From assembly GCF_026686735.1 (NCBI RefSeq), contig NZ_CP113432.1, positions 5,507,001-5,571,000 of the forward strand: a DNA stretch of 64,000 nucleotides, read 5' to 3'. Positions 1 through 9,139 of this stretch are shown piece by piece. The notes beneath the pieces were generated by a model that was not told the origin of the DNA, did not search any database, and saw nothing but the letters and a program-made list of their open reading frames with translations. The DNA is from Pseudomonas triclosanedens (GTDB lineage: Bacteria > Pseudomonadota > Gammaproteobacteria > Pseudomonadales > Pseudomonadaceae). The translations under genes and the position numbers were made by a program. The stretch's first letter is position 1. Each line of letters starts with the position of its first letter.

Positions 1-781
<781 letters not shown>

Positions 782-785
<4 letters not shown>

Positions 786-2221
786 CGCTGGGACGCCAGG
801 GCAGTGCCCGGAACCTTGAGGACCTGGCCGATTTTCACCGTGTCACTCTTGAGATTGTTGGCGGTACGCAGCGAGGCGGTACTGACGTCATAGCGGCTTG
901 CGATCATGCCCAGGCTTTCACCGGCACGCACCACATGCTCGCGCGGCCCGCTGGCCAGTTGGCCGCCGTCGCGCAACGAAGCGATATAGGTGCCCGGCGG
1001 CGGGGTCTGCACGAAGTACTGGCGAACACCGCTGGCAATCGAGCGCGCCAGCGCCTGCTGGTGCGAGCTGCTGGCCAGCTTCTGCGATTCGTTCGGATTG
1101 GAGATGAACCCGGTTTCCACGAGGATCGACGGAATGTCCGGAGACTTCAGCACCATGAACCCCGCCTGCTCCACACGCCGCTTGTGCAGCGACGTCACAC
1201 GGCCCACGTTGGTCAGCACCTTGTGGCCGACATCCAGGCTGGACGACATGGTCGCGGTCATGGACAGATCGAGCAGCACACCTGCGAGCATCTTGTCCTT
1301 GTCGTCGAGGTTCACTCCGCCATCACCGCCGATAAGGTCCGAACGGTTTTCCGTATCGGCCAGCCAGCGCGCGGTCTCGGAGGTCGCGCCGCGGTCGGAC
1401 AAGGCGAATACCGACGCACCGAAGGCACTGCGGCTGGGCGCGGCGTCGGCGTGGATCGAGACGAACAGGTCGGCGCCCTTCTTGCGCGCGATGGCGGTAC
1501 GACCGCGCAACGGGATGAAGTAGTCGCCGGTACGTGTCAGCTCGGCGCGGAAACCTTTCATCTGGTTGATCTGGCGCTGCAATTCGCGAGCGATGGCCAG
1601 GGTGATGTTCTTTTCGTGCAGGCCACCCGGGCCGAGGGCGCCAGGATCTTCGCCGCCGTGGCCGGCGTCGATAGCAATCACGATGTCGCGCTTGCCGCCG
1701 GCGGGCACGGGCAGCTTGGCCACAGACTGGCTGGGCGTCACAGGCGTGGCGGGCAGGTTCGGCGTCGGTGTGGCCGGGACGTCCGGGGTGATGTCGGCAC
1801 CCTGGTCATACAGATCGACGACCAGGCGGTTGCCATATTGCTGGTTCGGCGCCAGGACGAAGCTCTTGGCGGTGACCTGATTCTTCAGGTCCAGCACCAG
1901 ACGCAGATCGGTCGGCGAGCGCTGGGCGGAGCGCACCGCGGTAATCGGAGTATTGCCAAGCTTGAGCTTGTCGACGGCGGTAGCCAGTTGGGCTCCATTG
2001 ATGTCGACGACGATGCGATTAGGCGCACTGAGGGTAAACAGGCTGTGCTGCACAGGCCCGGACAAGTCGAAGACCAGCCGAGTGTTGTCCGGCGCACGCC
2101 AGATTCGAACGCTCTTGATTTGCGTGGCGGCAAGAACCTCGCCAGCAGTCATCGCCAGCAGAACGGTCATTCCGGTCAACAACGCCCGAAGGCGCAACCC
2201 CCAACCCATCTTTTTTCTCAT
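782..2221 (-). CDS. amiB: N-acetylmuramoyl-L-alanine amidase AmiB
   Basis: Periplasmic amidase that cleaves the N-acetylmuramate to L-alanine bond of septal peptidoglycan during daughter-cell separation. In order it has a basic and hydrophobic signal peptide (about 1-32), an AMIN domain (about 33-130) and a proline/threonine linker. The Amidase_3 domain follows, with zinc-site motifs [13 protein letters not shown] (His near 188) and HEKNITLA, plus SIHAD and [10 protein letters not shown]-terminal LysM peptidoglycan-binding domain is at about 425-470. I chose the ATG at 2221 because it overlaps the tsaE stop as ATGA; an in-frame ATG 24 bases upstream lies inside tsaE. About 479 residues, normal for the family. 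Confidence 0.96.
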
Positions 2222-2685
2222 GCTCCCTTGGCCAGGGCGGCACACCAGGCTTCGCCCCGAGTACCGTGCGGTTCGAGGCGCAGCATGCGTCCGCCCGCAT
2301 GCGGAGTAATGGTAATGTCCATGTCGGCCTTTGGCAAAATGCCTGTGCCACGCTCAGCCCATTCGATCAGGCACAGGGCGTCGCCCTCGAAGTAGTCGCG
2401 GATGCCGAGGAACTCCAGCTCCTCCGGGTCAGCGAGCCGGTAGAGGTCGAAGTGAAAGGCGCGCAACGCGCCGATTTCGTAGGGTTCGACCAGAGTGAAG
2501 GTCGGGCTCTTGACCGCCCCGCCGTGCCCCAGGCCCCGCAGGATGCCGCGCGACAGTGTGGTCTTGCCCGCCCCCAGGTCGCCGTGCAGATAGATCACGC
2601 CATGCCCCTGGGTCGCTGCGGCGATCTGCCACCCGAGGTCATACATGGCCTCTTCGCCGTCGGCGAACAGATTCAGTTCAGACAT
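2218..2685 (-). CDS. tsaE: tRNA threonylcarbamoyladenosine biosynthesis ATPase TsaE
   Basis: P-loop ATPase that works with TsaB and TsaD to place threonylcarbamoyl on A37 of ANN-decoding tRNAs. The protein is 155 residues, the usual size. The Walker A motif HGDLGAGKTT is at about 34-43, followed by SPTFTLVEPYE and the conserved HFDLYRL and IEWAERG segments. The start ATG at 2685 lies 13 bases inside the end of nnr and the stop overlaps the amiB start, so nnr, tsaE and amiB form a tightly packed operon. A longer open frame continues upstream through nnr but codes no family sequence. Confidence 0.96.
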   Translation of the reverse strand: MSELNLFADGEEAMYDLGWQIAAATQGHGVIYLHGDLGAGKTTLSRGILRGLGHGGAVKSPTFTLVEPYEIGALRAFHFDLYRLADPEELEFLGIRDYFEGDALCLIEWAERGTGILPKADMDITITPHAGGRMLRLEPHGTRGEAWCAALAKGA

Positions 2686-4175
2686 GGGCTGTGCTCCTCG
2701 AGCAACTGACGAACGGCAGGGGCAAGATCGCTGGCAGCCAGGCCGCGCCCCTGGGCACCCAGCGACTCGCCAGCACGGGCGTGCAACCACACCGCCAGGC
2801 AGGCGGCATCGAAACTCGGCATCCCCTGGGCCAACAGCGCACCGAGAATGCCGGACAAGACATCCCCCAGGCCGGCCCCGGCCATTGCCGGATGCCCGTG
2901 ACTGCACAGCGCCAGCCTGCCATCGGGAGCAGCCACCAGACTGCCAACCCCCTTGAGCACCACGACCGCCTGATAGCGCTGCGCCAGTGCGCGGGCGGCC
3001 TTCGGACGATCCGCCTGTACATCGGCTGTTGATATGTCCAACAGGCGCGCTGCCTCCGCCGGATGCGGCGTCATCACCCAGTCGCCGGACGGGCGTGCGA
3101 CCAGATCCTCGGCTAGCAGATTGAGCGCATCGGCGTCCCACACCTGCAATCGTTCGAGGCTGGCGGCCGCGCTGACCAGCACCCGCCCCCATGCCTCACA
3201 CCCTACGCCGGGGCCTACCACCAGCACGCTGGCCTTCCCGGCCAGGCGCAGCAGCTCGGCCGAAGAAGCGACACCACGCGCCATCAACTCCGGGCAACGC
3301 GCCAGCGCGCCAGCGACATGCGCTGCGCGAGTGGCCACCGACACCAGCCCCGCGCCGCAACGCAGCGCGCTCTCGGCAGCCAGCAGCACTGCGCCGCCCA
3401 TGCCGGTGTCGCCACCGATCACCAGCGCGTGACCGAACAAGCCTTTGTGCGCCGCTTTCGGCCGCGGCGGCAAACGTGCCAGGGAGGCCGGGGCGAGACG
3501 AATCGCCATCGAGTCTCCCGACAGCAGCGCCGGGTCGGCATCGAGCCCATCGAACACCAGGTCGCCGCAGAAATCCGGACCGCTGGCGGTGAACAGGCCG
3601 AGCTTCAGCCCGATGAAGGTCACCGTCAGATCGGCACGCACCGCCACGCCGAACACCTGGCCATTGTCCGCGCCCAGGCCAGAGGGGATATCCACCGCCA
3701 GCACGGGCCGTCCGCTGGAGTTGATCGCGGCGATCGCCGCGGCATAGGGCTCGCGCACGGCGCCGCCGAGTCCGGTGCCGAGCAACGCATCGACGACGAC
3801 GCCCCGCAGCTCCGAGCCCTCGCTCCAGCGCTCCATGTCGACCCCGGCGGCGCGGGCCTCGCCGTAGGCGGAGGCAGCATCACCGGCAAGCCGGGTCGCA
3901 TCGCCCACAGCCAGCACTCGCACCCGCCAGCCGGCGCGCAATGCCAGTGCAGCGATCAGATAACCATCCCCGGCATTGTTGCCATGCCCAGTCAGCACGC
4001 TGATTTCGCCGACATCCGGCCAGCGCCGGCGTAGCGCGCGCCAGGCCGCATGAGCGGCGCGCTGCATGAGTTCGAAGCCCGGGGTGCCAGCGGCAATGAT
4101 GCGCGCATCCAGGTCGCGCACCTGTGCGGCGCCATACAGGGCAATGGGGAGATCGTCGTGTGGATGGTCAGTCAT
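2673..4175 (-). CDS. nnr: Bifunctional NAD(P)H-hydrate epimerase / ADP-dependent NAD(P)H-hydrate dehydratase
   Basis: Repairs damaged nicotinamide cofactors: the N-terminal YjeF_N domain (about 1-215) interconverts R- and S-NAD(P)HX and the C-terminal ribokinase-like domain (about 225-495) dehydrates S-NAD(P)HX with ADP. Visible motifs are GHGNNAGDGYLIA in the epimerase, and GPGVGCEAWGR, MTPHPAEAARLL and GAGLGDVLSGILGA in the dehydratase. The ATG at 4175 starts MTDHPHDDL. An upstream ATG at 4232 would run into the divergent queG promoter region. About 500 residues, typical of the fused protein. First gene of the leftward nnr-tsaE-amiB-mutL group. Confidence 0.95.
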   Translation of the reverse strand: MTDHPHDDLPIALYGAAQVRDLDARIIAAGTPGFELMQRAAHAAWRALRRRWPDVGEISVLTGHGNNAGDGYLIAALALRAGWRVRVLAVGDATRLAGDAASAYGEARAAGVDMERWSEGSELRGVVVDALLGTGLGGAVREPYAAAIAAINSSGRPVLAVDIPSGLGADNGQVFGVAVRADLTVTFIGLKLGLFTASGPDFCGDLVFDGLDADPALLSGDSMAIRLAPASLARLPPRPKAAHKGLFGHALVIGGDTGMGGAVLLAAESALRCGAGLVSVATRAAHVAGALARCPELMARGVASSAELLRLAGKASVLVVGPGVGCEAWGRVLVSAAASLERLQVWDADALNLLAEDLVARPSGDWVMTPHPAEAARLLDISTADVQADRPKAARALAQRYQAVVVLKGVGSLVAAPDGRLALCSHGHPAMAGAGLGDVLSGILGALLAQGMPSFDAACLAVWLHARAGESLGAQGRGLAASDLAPAVRQLLEEHSPCLN

Positions 4176-4245
4176 CGCGTTTCCGGGCGGCGGGATGTGT
4201 CGCCTTCGCGCCGGGCAGGCCGGCTGCGGCAAGGTCTGGCAGAAT

Positions 4246-4251
4246 TATACT
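4246..4251 (+). promoter_or_regulatory. Candidate -10 box of queG
   Basis: TATACT lies 28 bases before the queG ATG in the 103-base gap between the divergent genes nnr and queG. The matching -35 region is poor, so this is a modest sigma-70 candidate. The same TTATACT core recurs at 19062 and 48635 upstream of other genes in this window. Confidence 0.4.
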
Positions 4252-4278
4252 CACCCAGGCCCGGCTTTCCCGCTCTCC

Positions 4279-5352
4279 ATGTACGATTCGACGCTCGACT
4301 ACGACGACCTCGCCCGTTCCATCAAGGACTGGGGGCGCGAACTCGGCTTCCAGCAGGTCGGCATCAGCGGGCTCGACCTGGAAACCCACGGCGCACACCT
4401 GCAGCGCTGGCTGGAGGCGGGCTACCACGGCGAGATGGACTACATGGGCGCCCACGGCAGCAAACGCTGGCGCCCGGACGAACTGGTGCCCGGCACCCTG
4501 CGCGTGGTTTCGCTGCGCATGGACTACCTGCCCGGCGACACCCGCATGGCACAGGTGCTGGGCGATGCCGAGAAGGCTTACGTCTCCCGCTACGCGCTGG
4601 GCCGCGACTATCACAAACTGATCCGCAAGCGCCTTCAACAGTTGGCCGAGCGTATCCAGCAACGGATCGGTCCATTCGGCTTCCGCGCCTTCGTCGACAG
4701 CGCTCCGGTTCTGGAAAAGGCCATCGCCGAGCAATCCGGGCTCGGCTGGATCGGCAAGAACACCCTGGTACTGAACCGCAAGGCCGGCAGTTATTTCTTT
4801 TTGGGCGAACTGTTCACCGACCTGCCGCTGCCGGTCGACCCGCCCCACGCCACGGAGCACTGCGGACGCTGCTCGGCGTGCCTGGACATTTGCCCGACCG
4901 CCGCCTTCGTTGCGCCTTACGTGCTGGACGCGCGGCGCTGCATTTCCTACCTGACCATCGAGCTGAAGGGCTCGATCCCAGAAGACCTGCGCGCGTTGAT
5001 CGGCAATCGCGTATTCGGCTGCGACGACTGCCAGATGGTCTGCCCGTGGAACCGCTTCGCACGCGCTACCGACCAGGGCGACTTCCGACCCCGCCACAGC
5101 CTGGACAACGCCGCACTGGCAGAGCTGTTCCTGTGGACGGAGGAAGAGTTCCTCAGCCGCACCGAAGGCTCGCCGCTGCGCCGCGCAGGCTATGAGCGCT
5201 GGCTGCGAAACCTGGCCGTGGGACTGGGCAATGCGCCGTCGACCATTCCGGTGATCGAAGCGCTGAAGGCACGCCGGGAGTTCCCGTCGGAACTGGTGCG
5301 CGAACATGTGGCGTGGGCCTTGCGCCAGCACGAGGGCCGGCGCCGCGGCTAG
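4279..5352 (+). CDS. queG: Epoxyqueuosine reductase QueG
   Basis: Cobalamin-dependent iron-sulfur enzyme that reduces epoxyqueuosine to queuosine in tRNA, the last step of the pathway. The 357-residue protein has the QueG N-terminal domain and then two [4Fe-4S] cluster motifs, CGRCSACLDICPTAAF at about 195-210 and CDDCQMVCPWN at about 252-262. A C-terminal HEAT-like region with RWLRNLAVGLGNA follows. I chose the ATG at 4279 (MYDSTLDYDDL); the frame stays open upstream but overlaps the divergent nnr gene and its promoter. It reads rightward, convergent with orn. Cytoplasmic. Confidence 0.95.
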   Translation: MYDSTLDYDDLARSIKDWGRELGFQQVGISGLDLETHGAHLQRWLEAGYHGEMDYMGAHGSKRWRPDELVPGTLRVVSLRMDYLPGDTRMAQVLGDAEKAYVSRYALGRDYHKLIRKRLQQLAERIQQRIGPFGFRAFVDSAPVLEKAIAEQSGLGWIGKNTLVLNRKAGSYFFLGELFTDLPLPVDPPHATEHCGRCSACLDICPTAAFVAPYVLDARRCISYLTIELKGSIPEDLRALIGNRVFGCDDCQMVCPWNRFARATDQGDFRPRHSLDNAALAELFLWTEEEFLSRTEGSPLRRAGYERWLRNLAVGLGNAPSTIPVIEALKARREFPSELVREHVAWALRQHEGRRRG

Positions 5353-5396
5353 CCACTCCCGGCCCGCCCCTGCGGAGCGGACCAGACCAGCGCCAC

Positions 5397-5939
5397 TTAC
5401 AGTTTGATGAAGTGCTCGCGGTAGTAGCGCAGTTCGGCGATGGACTCGCGGATGTCGTCCAGCGCCAGGTGGGTGTTGCCCTTCTTGAAGCCGTCCCGCA
5501 CCTGCGGCGCCCAGCGCGCAGCCAGTTCCTTGAGAGTGGAGACGTCCAGGTTGCGATAGTGGAAGTAGCCTTCCAGCTTCGGCATGTGGCGATAGAGGAA
5601 GCGGCGGTCCTGGCAGATGCTGTTGCCGCAGATCGGCGAGCTGCGCTTGGGCACCCACTTCTCCAGGAACGCCAGGGTCATGGCTTCCGCCTGGGCCGCG
5701 GAGATGGTGCTCTCGCGCACCCGCTGGGTCAGCCCCGACTGGCCGTGCTGGCGGGTATTCCACTCGTCCATGCCGGCGAGCAGCTCCTCGCTCTGGTGCA
5801 CGGCGATCACCGGGCCTTCCTCAAGAATGTTCAGATCGCTGTCGGTAACGATGGTCGCCATCTCGATGATGACGTCCTTGTCCGGGTCCAGCCCGGTCAT
5901 TTCCAGGTCGATCCAGATCAGGTTCTGTGGGTTCTGCAT
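5397..5939 (-). CDS. orn: Oligoribonuclease
   Basis: DEDDh-family 3'-5' exonuclease that degrades di- and short oligonucleotides. In Pseudomonas it is the main enzyme clearing pGpG, the product of c-di-GMP breakdown. The 180-residue protein starts with [11 protein letters not shown] (Asp11 and Glu13 metal ligands), has [11 protein letters not shown], and near the end [18 protein letters not shown] with the catalytic His and last Asp. Length and motifs are complete. It is divergent from rsgA across an 89-base gap holding an inverted repeat. Its link to c-di-GMP fits the nearby fimX, although they are 10 kb apart. Confidence 0.97.
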   Translation of the reverse strand: MQNPQNLIWIDLEMTGLDPDKDVIIEMATIVTDSDLNILEEGPVIAVHQSEELLAGMDEWNTRQHGQSGLTQRVRESTISAAQAEAMTLAFLEKWVPKRSSPICGNSICQDRRFLYRHMPKLEGYFHYRNLDVSTLKELAARWAPQVRDGFKKGNTHLALDDIRESIAELRYYREHFIKL

Positions 5940-5966
5940 GATGGGGCTCCTCAGCTCAGCCCCCTA

Positions 5967-5999
5967 GTTTAGCGGGAAGCGCATGACTGCATGCTAAAC
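5967..5999. promoter_or_regulatory. Divergent orn/rsgA promoter region with inverted repeat
   Basis: A perfect 7-base inverted repeat, GTTTAGC at 5967-5973 and GCTAAAC at 5993-5999, lies in the gap between orn and rsgA. Each arm contains an AT-rich TTTAG/CTAAA core that could act as a -10 element for one of the two divergent genes. GCATG also occurs twice in the spacer. Whether it is an operator or simply two facing promoters cannot be told from sequence. Confidence 0.35.
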
Positions 6000-6028
6000 T
6001 GCGGCGCGATTTTCCCTGTGGATACCCT

Positions 6029-7060
6029 ATGGCCAAGCGTCACCTCACCCGCCGGCAAAGCTGGCGCATCGAAAAGATCCAGGAAGAACGCGCCGCGCGC
6101 GCGGCCAAGCGCGAAACGCGCGCCCTGGAGGAGCTGGAAGGCGGCGACCTCGGCCCGGAACAGACCGGCCAGGTGATCGCCCACTTCGGCGTGCAGGTGG
6201 AAGTCGAGGCCCAGGAAGGCGAGCATGCCGGCCAGGTGTTCCGCTGCCATCTGCGCGCCAACCTGCCGCCACTGGTGACCGGCGACCAGGTGGTCTGGCG
6301 CCCCGGCAACCAGGGTATCGGCGTGATCGTCGCGCAACTGCCACGCAGCTCCGAGCTGTGCCGCCCGGACATGCGCGGCGTGCTCAAGCCCGTTGCGGCG
6401 AACGTCGACCGCATCGTCATCGTCTTCGCCCCGCGCCCGGAGCCCCACGCCAACCTGATCGACCGCTACCTGATCGCCGCCGAGCATGCCGGCATCAAGC
6501 CGCTGCTGCTGATGAACAAGGCCGACCTGGTCGACGAAGAAAACGCCCCGTTCCTCGATTCGCTGCTGGGCACCTACCGCGAGCTGGGTTACCCGCTGCT
6601 GGAAGTCTCCGCCTTCAACGGCCTGGCGATGGACGCCTTGCGCGCCGCGCTGAACGAGCACGTCAGTGTGTTCGTCGGCCAGTCGGGCGTGGGCAAATCG
6701 TCGCTGGTGAATGCGCTGCTGCCGGGCGTCGATACCCGCGTCGGCGACCTGTCGGAAGTCACCGGCAAAGGCACCCACACCACCACCACCGCGCGATTGT
6801 TCCACTTCCCGGCGGGCGGCGACCTGATCGACTCTCCCGGTATCCGCGAATTCGGCCTGGGCCATGTCAGCCGCGACGATGTCGAGGCCGGATTCATCGA
6901 ATTCCACGACCTGCTCGGGCATTGCCGCTTCCGCGACTGCAAGCATGACCGCGAACCCGGTTGCGCCCTTCTCAAGGCGCTGGAGGAAGGCCGTATCTCG
7001 CCGCAACGAATGGCGAGCTACCGGCACATTCTGGCCAGCCTGCCGCAGGACGAGTACTAG
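6029..7060 (+). CDS. rsgA: Small ribosomal subunit biogenesis GTPase RsgA
   Basis: Circularly permuted GTPase that checks maturation of the 30S decoding centre. The 343-residue protein has a basic N-terminal tail, an OB fold (about 45-110), then the permuted G motifs: G4 [11 protein letters not shown]1 [12 protein letters not shown] and G3 [10 protein letters not shown]. The zinc knuckle [14 protein letters not shown] is near the C-terminus. All are intact. It is divergent from orn and convergent with motB, with a 35-base gap to the motB stop. The order orn-rsgA-motB-motA is that of P. aeruginosa. Confidence 0.97.
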   Translation: MAKRHLTRRQSWRIEKIQEERAARAAKRETRALEELEGGDLGPEQTGQVIAHFGVQVEVEAQEGEHAGQVFRCHLRANLPPLVTGDQVVWRPGNQGIGVIVAQLPRSSELCRPDMRGVLKPVAANVDRIVIVFAPRPEPHANLIDRYLIAAEHAGIKPLLLMNKADLVDEENAPFLDSLLGTYRELGYPLLEVSAFNGLAMDALRAALNEHVSVFVGQSGVGKSSLVNALLPGVDTRVGDLSEVTGKGTHTTTTARLFHFPAGGDLIDSPGIREFGLGHVSRDDVEAGFIEFHDLLGHCRFRDCKHDREPGCALLKALEEGRISPQRMASYRHILASLPQDEY

Positions 7061-7095
7061 AGAAAGGGCCAGCATTCACGCTGACCTGTTCAATT

Positions 7096-8151
7096 TCACT
7101 GCTGCCTGTTCAACTCGTCGAGCTTCAGCGTCCCGCCATCGTCGAACAGATTGAGCTTCTGCTTGAGCTGATCCGGCGGCAGCGGCTCGCCCTGGCCGTT
7201 TGAGGGCTGAGCCAGTGCGCCCGCAGGCGCAGCGCTGCCCGGCACTGGAGCGGTGCCATCCTGCGGCTTATCCGCCCGGCCATCCTGCCCTTCGATGGCA
7301 CGCTGCGCCTTCTTGGTCAGGACGATGATGTCGATGCGACGGTTCACCGGGTTCAGCGGCTTGTCGCGATCGAATAGCGCCGACGAGGCGTAGCCGACCA
7401 CACGGGCGATCTGGTTCTCCGGATAGCCACCGGCCTCCAGCGCACGGCGCGCCGCGTTGGCGCGGTTGGCGGACAGTTCCCAATTGCCGAAGTCACCATT
7501 GCCCGCGTATGGCTTGGCATCGGTGTGGCCGCTGATGCTGATCTTGTTCGGCACCTGGCGAATGGTTTCCGCCATCGCCAGCAGGATGTCCTCGAAGTAG
7601 GGCTGCAACCGCGCGCTGCCCAGGTCGAACATCGGCCGGTTCTCCGAGTCGACGATCTGGATGCGCAGGCCGTCCTGGGTAATCTCGAACAGGATCTGAT
7701 CCTTGAAGCGCTTGAGCGTGGGGTTTTCGTCGACCTTGTTCTGCAGCTCCTGGAGCAACAGTTCGAGGCGTTCGTGCTCGATCTTCTCGGCGATATTCTC
7801 CGCCTGGTCGGCGTTCACCTTGGCCTCATCCTGCGGGCTGATGCGGGTTTCATCCGCCTCGGGCTGCGCCTGGATCTGCGGGTTCAGGGTCTTGTCCGGC
7901 GCCGGCGTCGGCGTGCCGCCCAGGTCGATCACATAGGGGCTGGCGCTTTCGGTGAAGCCGATGGGGTCCTGGAAATAGCCGGAAATGGCCTTCTTCTGCT
8001 CCGGCGTGGCCGAGGACAGGAGCCAGAGCACGAGGAAGAACGCCATCATGGCGGTGGCGAAGTCGGCGAAGGCGATCTTCCACGAACCACCGTGGTGGCC
8101 CGCGGCATAGCGCTTGACGCGCTTGATGATGATCGGCTGGTTGTTATCCAT
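7096..8151 (-). CDS. motB: Flagellar motor stator protein MotB
   Basis: Stator subunit that anchors the MotA proton channel to peptidoglycan. The 351-residue protein has a short cytoplasmic start, then one membrane segment containing WKIAFADFATAMMAFFLVLW. Asp30 is the proton-carrying residue of the family. The long periplasmic linker is followed by an OmpA-like peptidoglycan-binding domain with SGHTDAKPY and NWELSANRANAARR. It lies 15 bases downstream of motA in one transcription unit. The C-terminal tail after about 280 is Pro/Gly/Ala rich and probably disordered. Confidence 0.96.
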   Translation of the reverse strand: MDNNQPIIIKRVKRYAAGHHGGSWKIAFADFATAMMAFFLVLWLLSSATPEQKKAISGYFQDPIGFTESASPYVIDLGGTPTPAPDKTLNPQIQAQPEADETRISPQDEAKVNADQAENIAEKIEHERLELLLQELQNKVDENPTLKRFKDQILFEITQDGLRIQIVDSENRPMFDLGSARLQPYFEDILLAMAETIRQVPNKISISGHTDAKPYAGNGDFGNWELSANRANAARRALEAGGYPENQIARVVGYASSALFDRDKPLNPVNRRIDIIVLTKKAQRAIEGQDGRADKPQDGTAPVPGSAAPAGALAQPSNGQGEPLPPDQLKQKLNLFDDGGTLKLDELNRQQ

Positions 8152-8166
8152 GCGTCAGACGACCCA

Positions 8167-9018
8167 TCAGCGACCGCGAACGGCCTGCTCGAGCTCAGTG
8201 AAGCTCGGACGATGCGCCGGCAGCAGGACCTTGCGGCCGAACTCCACGGCCAGCGACGGCGGCATCCCCGAGGCCGAGGCCACCAGGCAGGCCTTGATGG
8301 CCTCGTAGAGATTCAGTTCTTCCTTGGCGTCGTGTTCCAGGGCATTGGCCAGCGGGCCGACGAAGCCGTAGGCGGCGAGAATACCGAGGAAGGTTCCCAC
8401 CAGCGCGGCTGCCACGTGGTGGCCGATCTCCGCCTGGCTACCCTGGCCCAGCAGGGCCATCGTGATCACGATGCCGAGCACCGCGGCAACGATACCGAAG
8501 CCCGGCAGGGCATCGGCCACACGGGTCACCGCATGAGCGGGATGTTCGAAATCCTCCTTGAGGCTGCCCAGCTCCATGTCGAAAAGACCTTCCAGCTCAT
8601 GCGGCGCCATGTTGCCGGAGGACATGATTCGCAGGTAGTCGCAGATATAGGCGGTCATGCGCTCGTCTTTCAATACCGCCGGGTACTTGCTGAAGATCGG
8701 GCTGGCGGAAGGGTCCTCGACGTCCGCCTCGATCGCCATCATGCCCTCGCGGCGGCTCTTGTTGAGCACCTCGTAGAGCATGCCAAGCACCTCCAGGTAG
8801 AAGGTGTGGGTGAAGCGGTTGCTGAACATCTTCGGCGCTTTTTTCAGCACCGTCATGAAGGTGCTGCCGGGGTTCGCCTGGAGGAAGGCACCCAGCGCCG
8901 CACCGGCGATGATCAGCACTTCGAACGGCTGAATGATGGCCGCGATCTTGCCGCCAGAGAGCATGTACCCGCCGAGCACACTGCCCAGGATGACGATGAT
9001 GCCGATGATTTTTGACAT
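8167..9018 (-). CDS. motA: Flagellar motor stator protein MotA
   Basis: Proton-channel subunit of the flagellar stator. The 283-residue protein has two N-terminal membrane segments, a charged cytoplasmic domain that contacts FliG, and two further segments. The conserved DALPGFGIVAAVLGIVITM holds the channel proline, and a Gly-rich GQGSQAEIGHHVAAALVGTF follows. It is first in the motA-motB unit and is preceded by a good sigma-28 promoter, so it should be a late flagellar gene. P. aeruginosa has a second stator, MotCD, elsewhere; this copy corresponds to MotAB by position and partners. Confidence 0.96.
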   Translation of the reverse strand: MSKIIGIIVILGSVLGGYMLSGGKIAAIIQPFEVLIIAGAALGAFLQANPGSTFMTVLKKAPKMFSNRFTHTFYLEVLGMLYEVLNKSRREGMMAIEADVEDPSASPIFSKYPAVLKDERMTAYICDYLRIMSSGNMAPHELEGLFDMELGSLKEDFEHPAHAVTRVADALPGFGIVAAVLGIVITMALLGQGSQAEIGHHVAAALVGTFLGILAAYGFVGPLANALEHDAKEELNLYEAIKACLVASASGMPPSLAVEFGRKVLLPAHRPSFTELEQAVRGR

Positions 9019-9075
9019 GGGGACCGGACTGAAGCTGTGAACAGAAAGAGAGGCACTTTTCCCGCCTCCCTGTTG

Positions 9076-9102
9076 TTATCGGAAAATTCGGGCAAGACTA
9101 TA
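9076..9102 (-). promoter_or_regulatory. Sigma-28 (FliA) promoter of motAB
   Basis: On the minus strand, TATA (9102-9099), 15 bases, then TCCGATAA (9083-9076). The enterobacterial and Pseudomonas FliA consensus is TAAA-N15-GCCGATAA, so 10 of 12 consensus positions match with exact spacing. The predicted transcript start is about 50 bases before the motA ATG. Placement and strand fit motAB only. Confidence 0.75.
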
Positions 9103-9139
9103 GGCCGAAAACACTAAAAACCAGTTCGGCGCCCTACGC

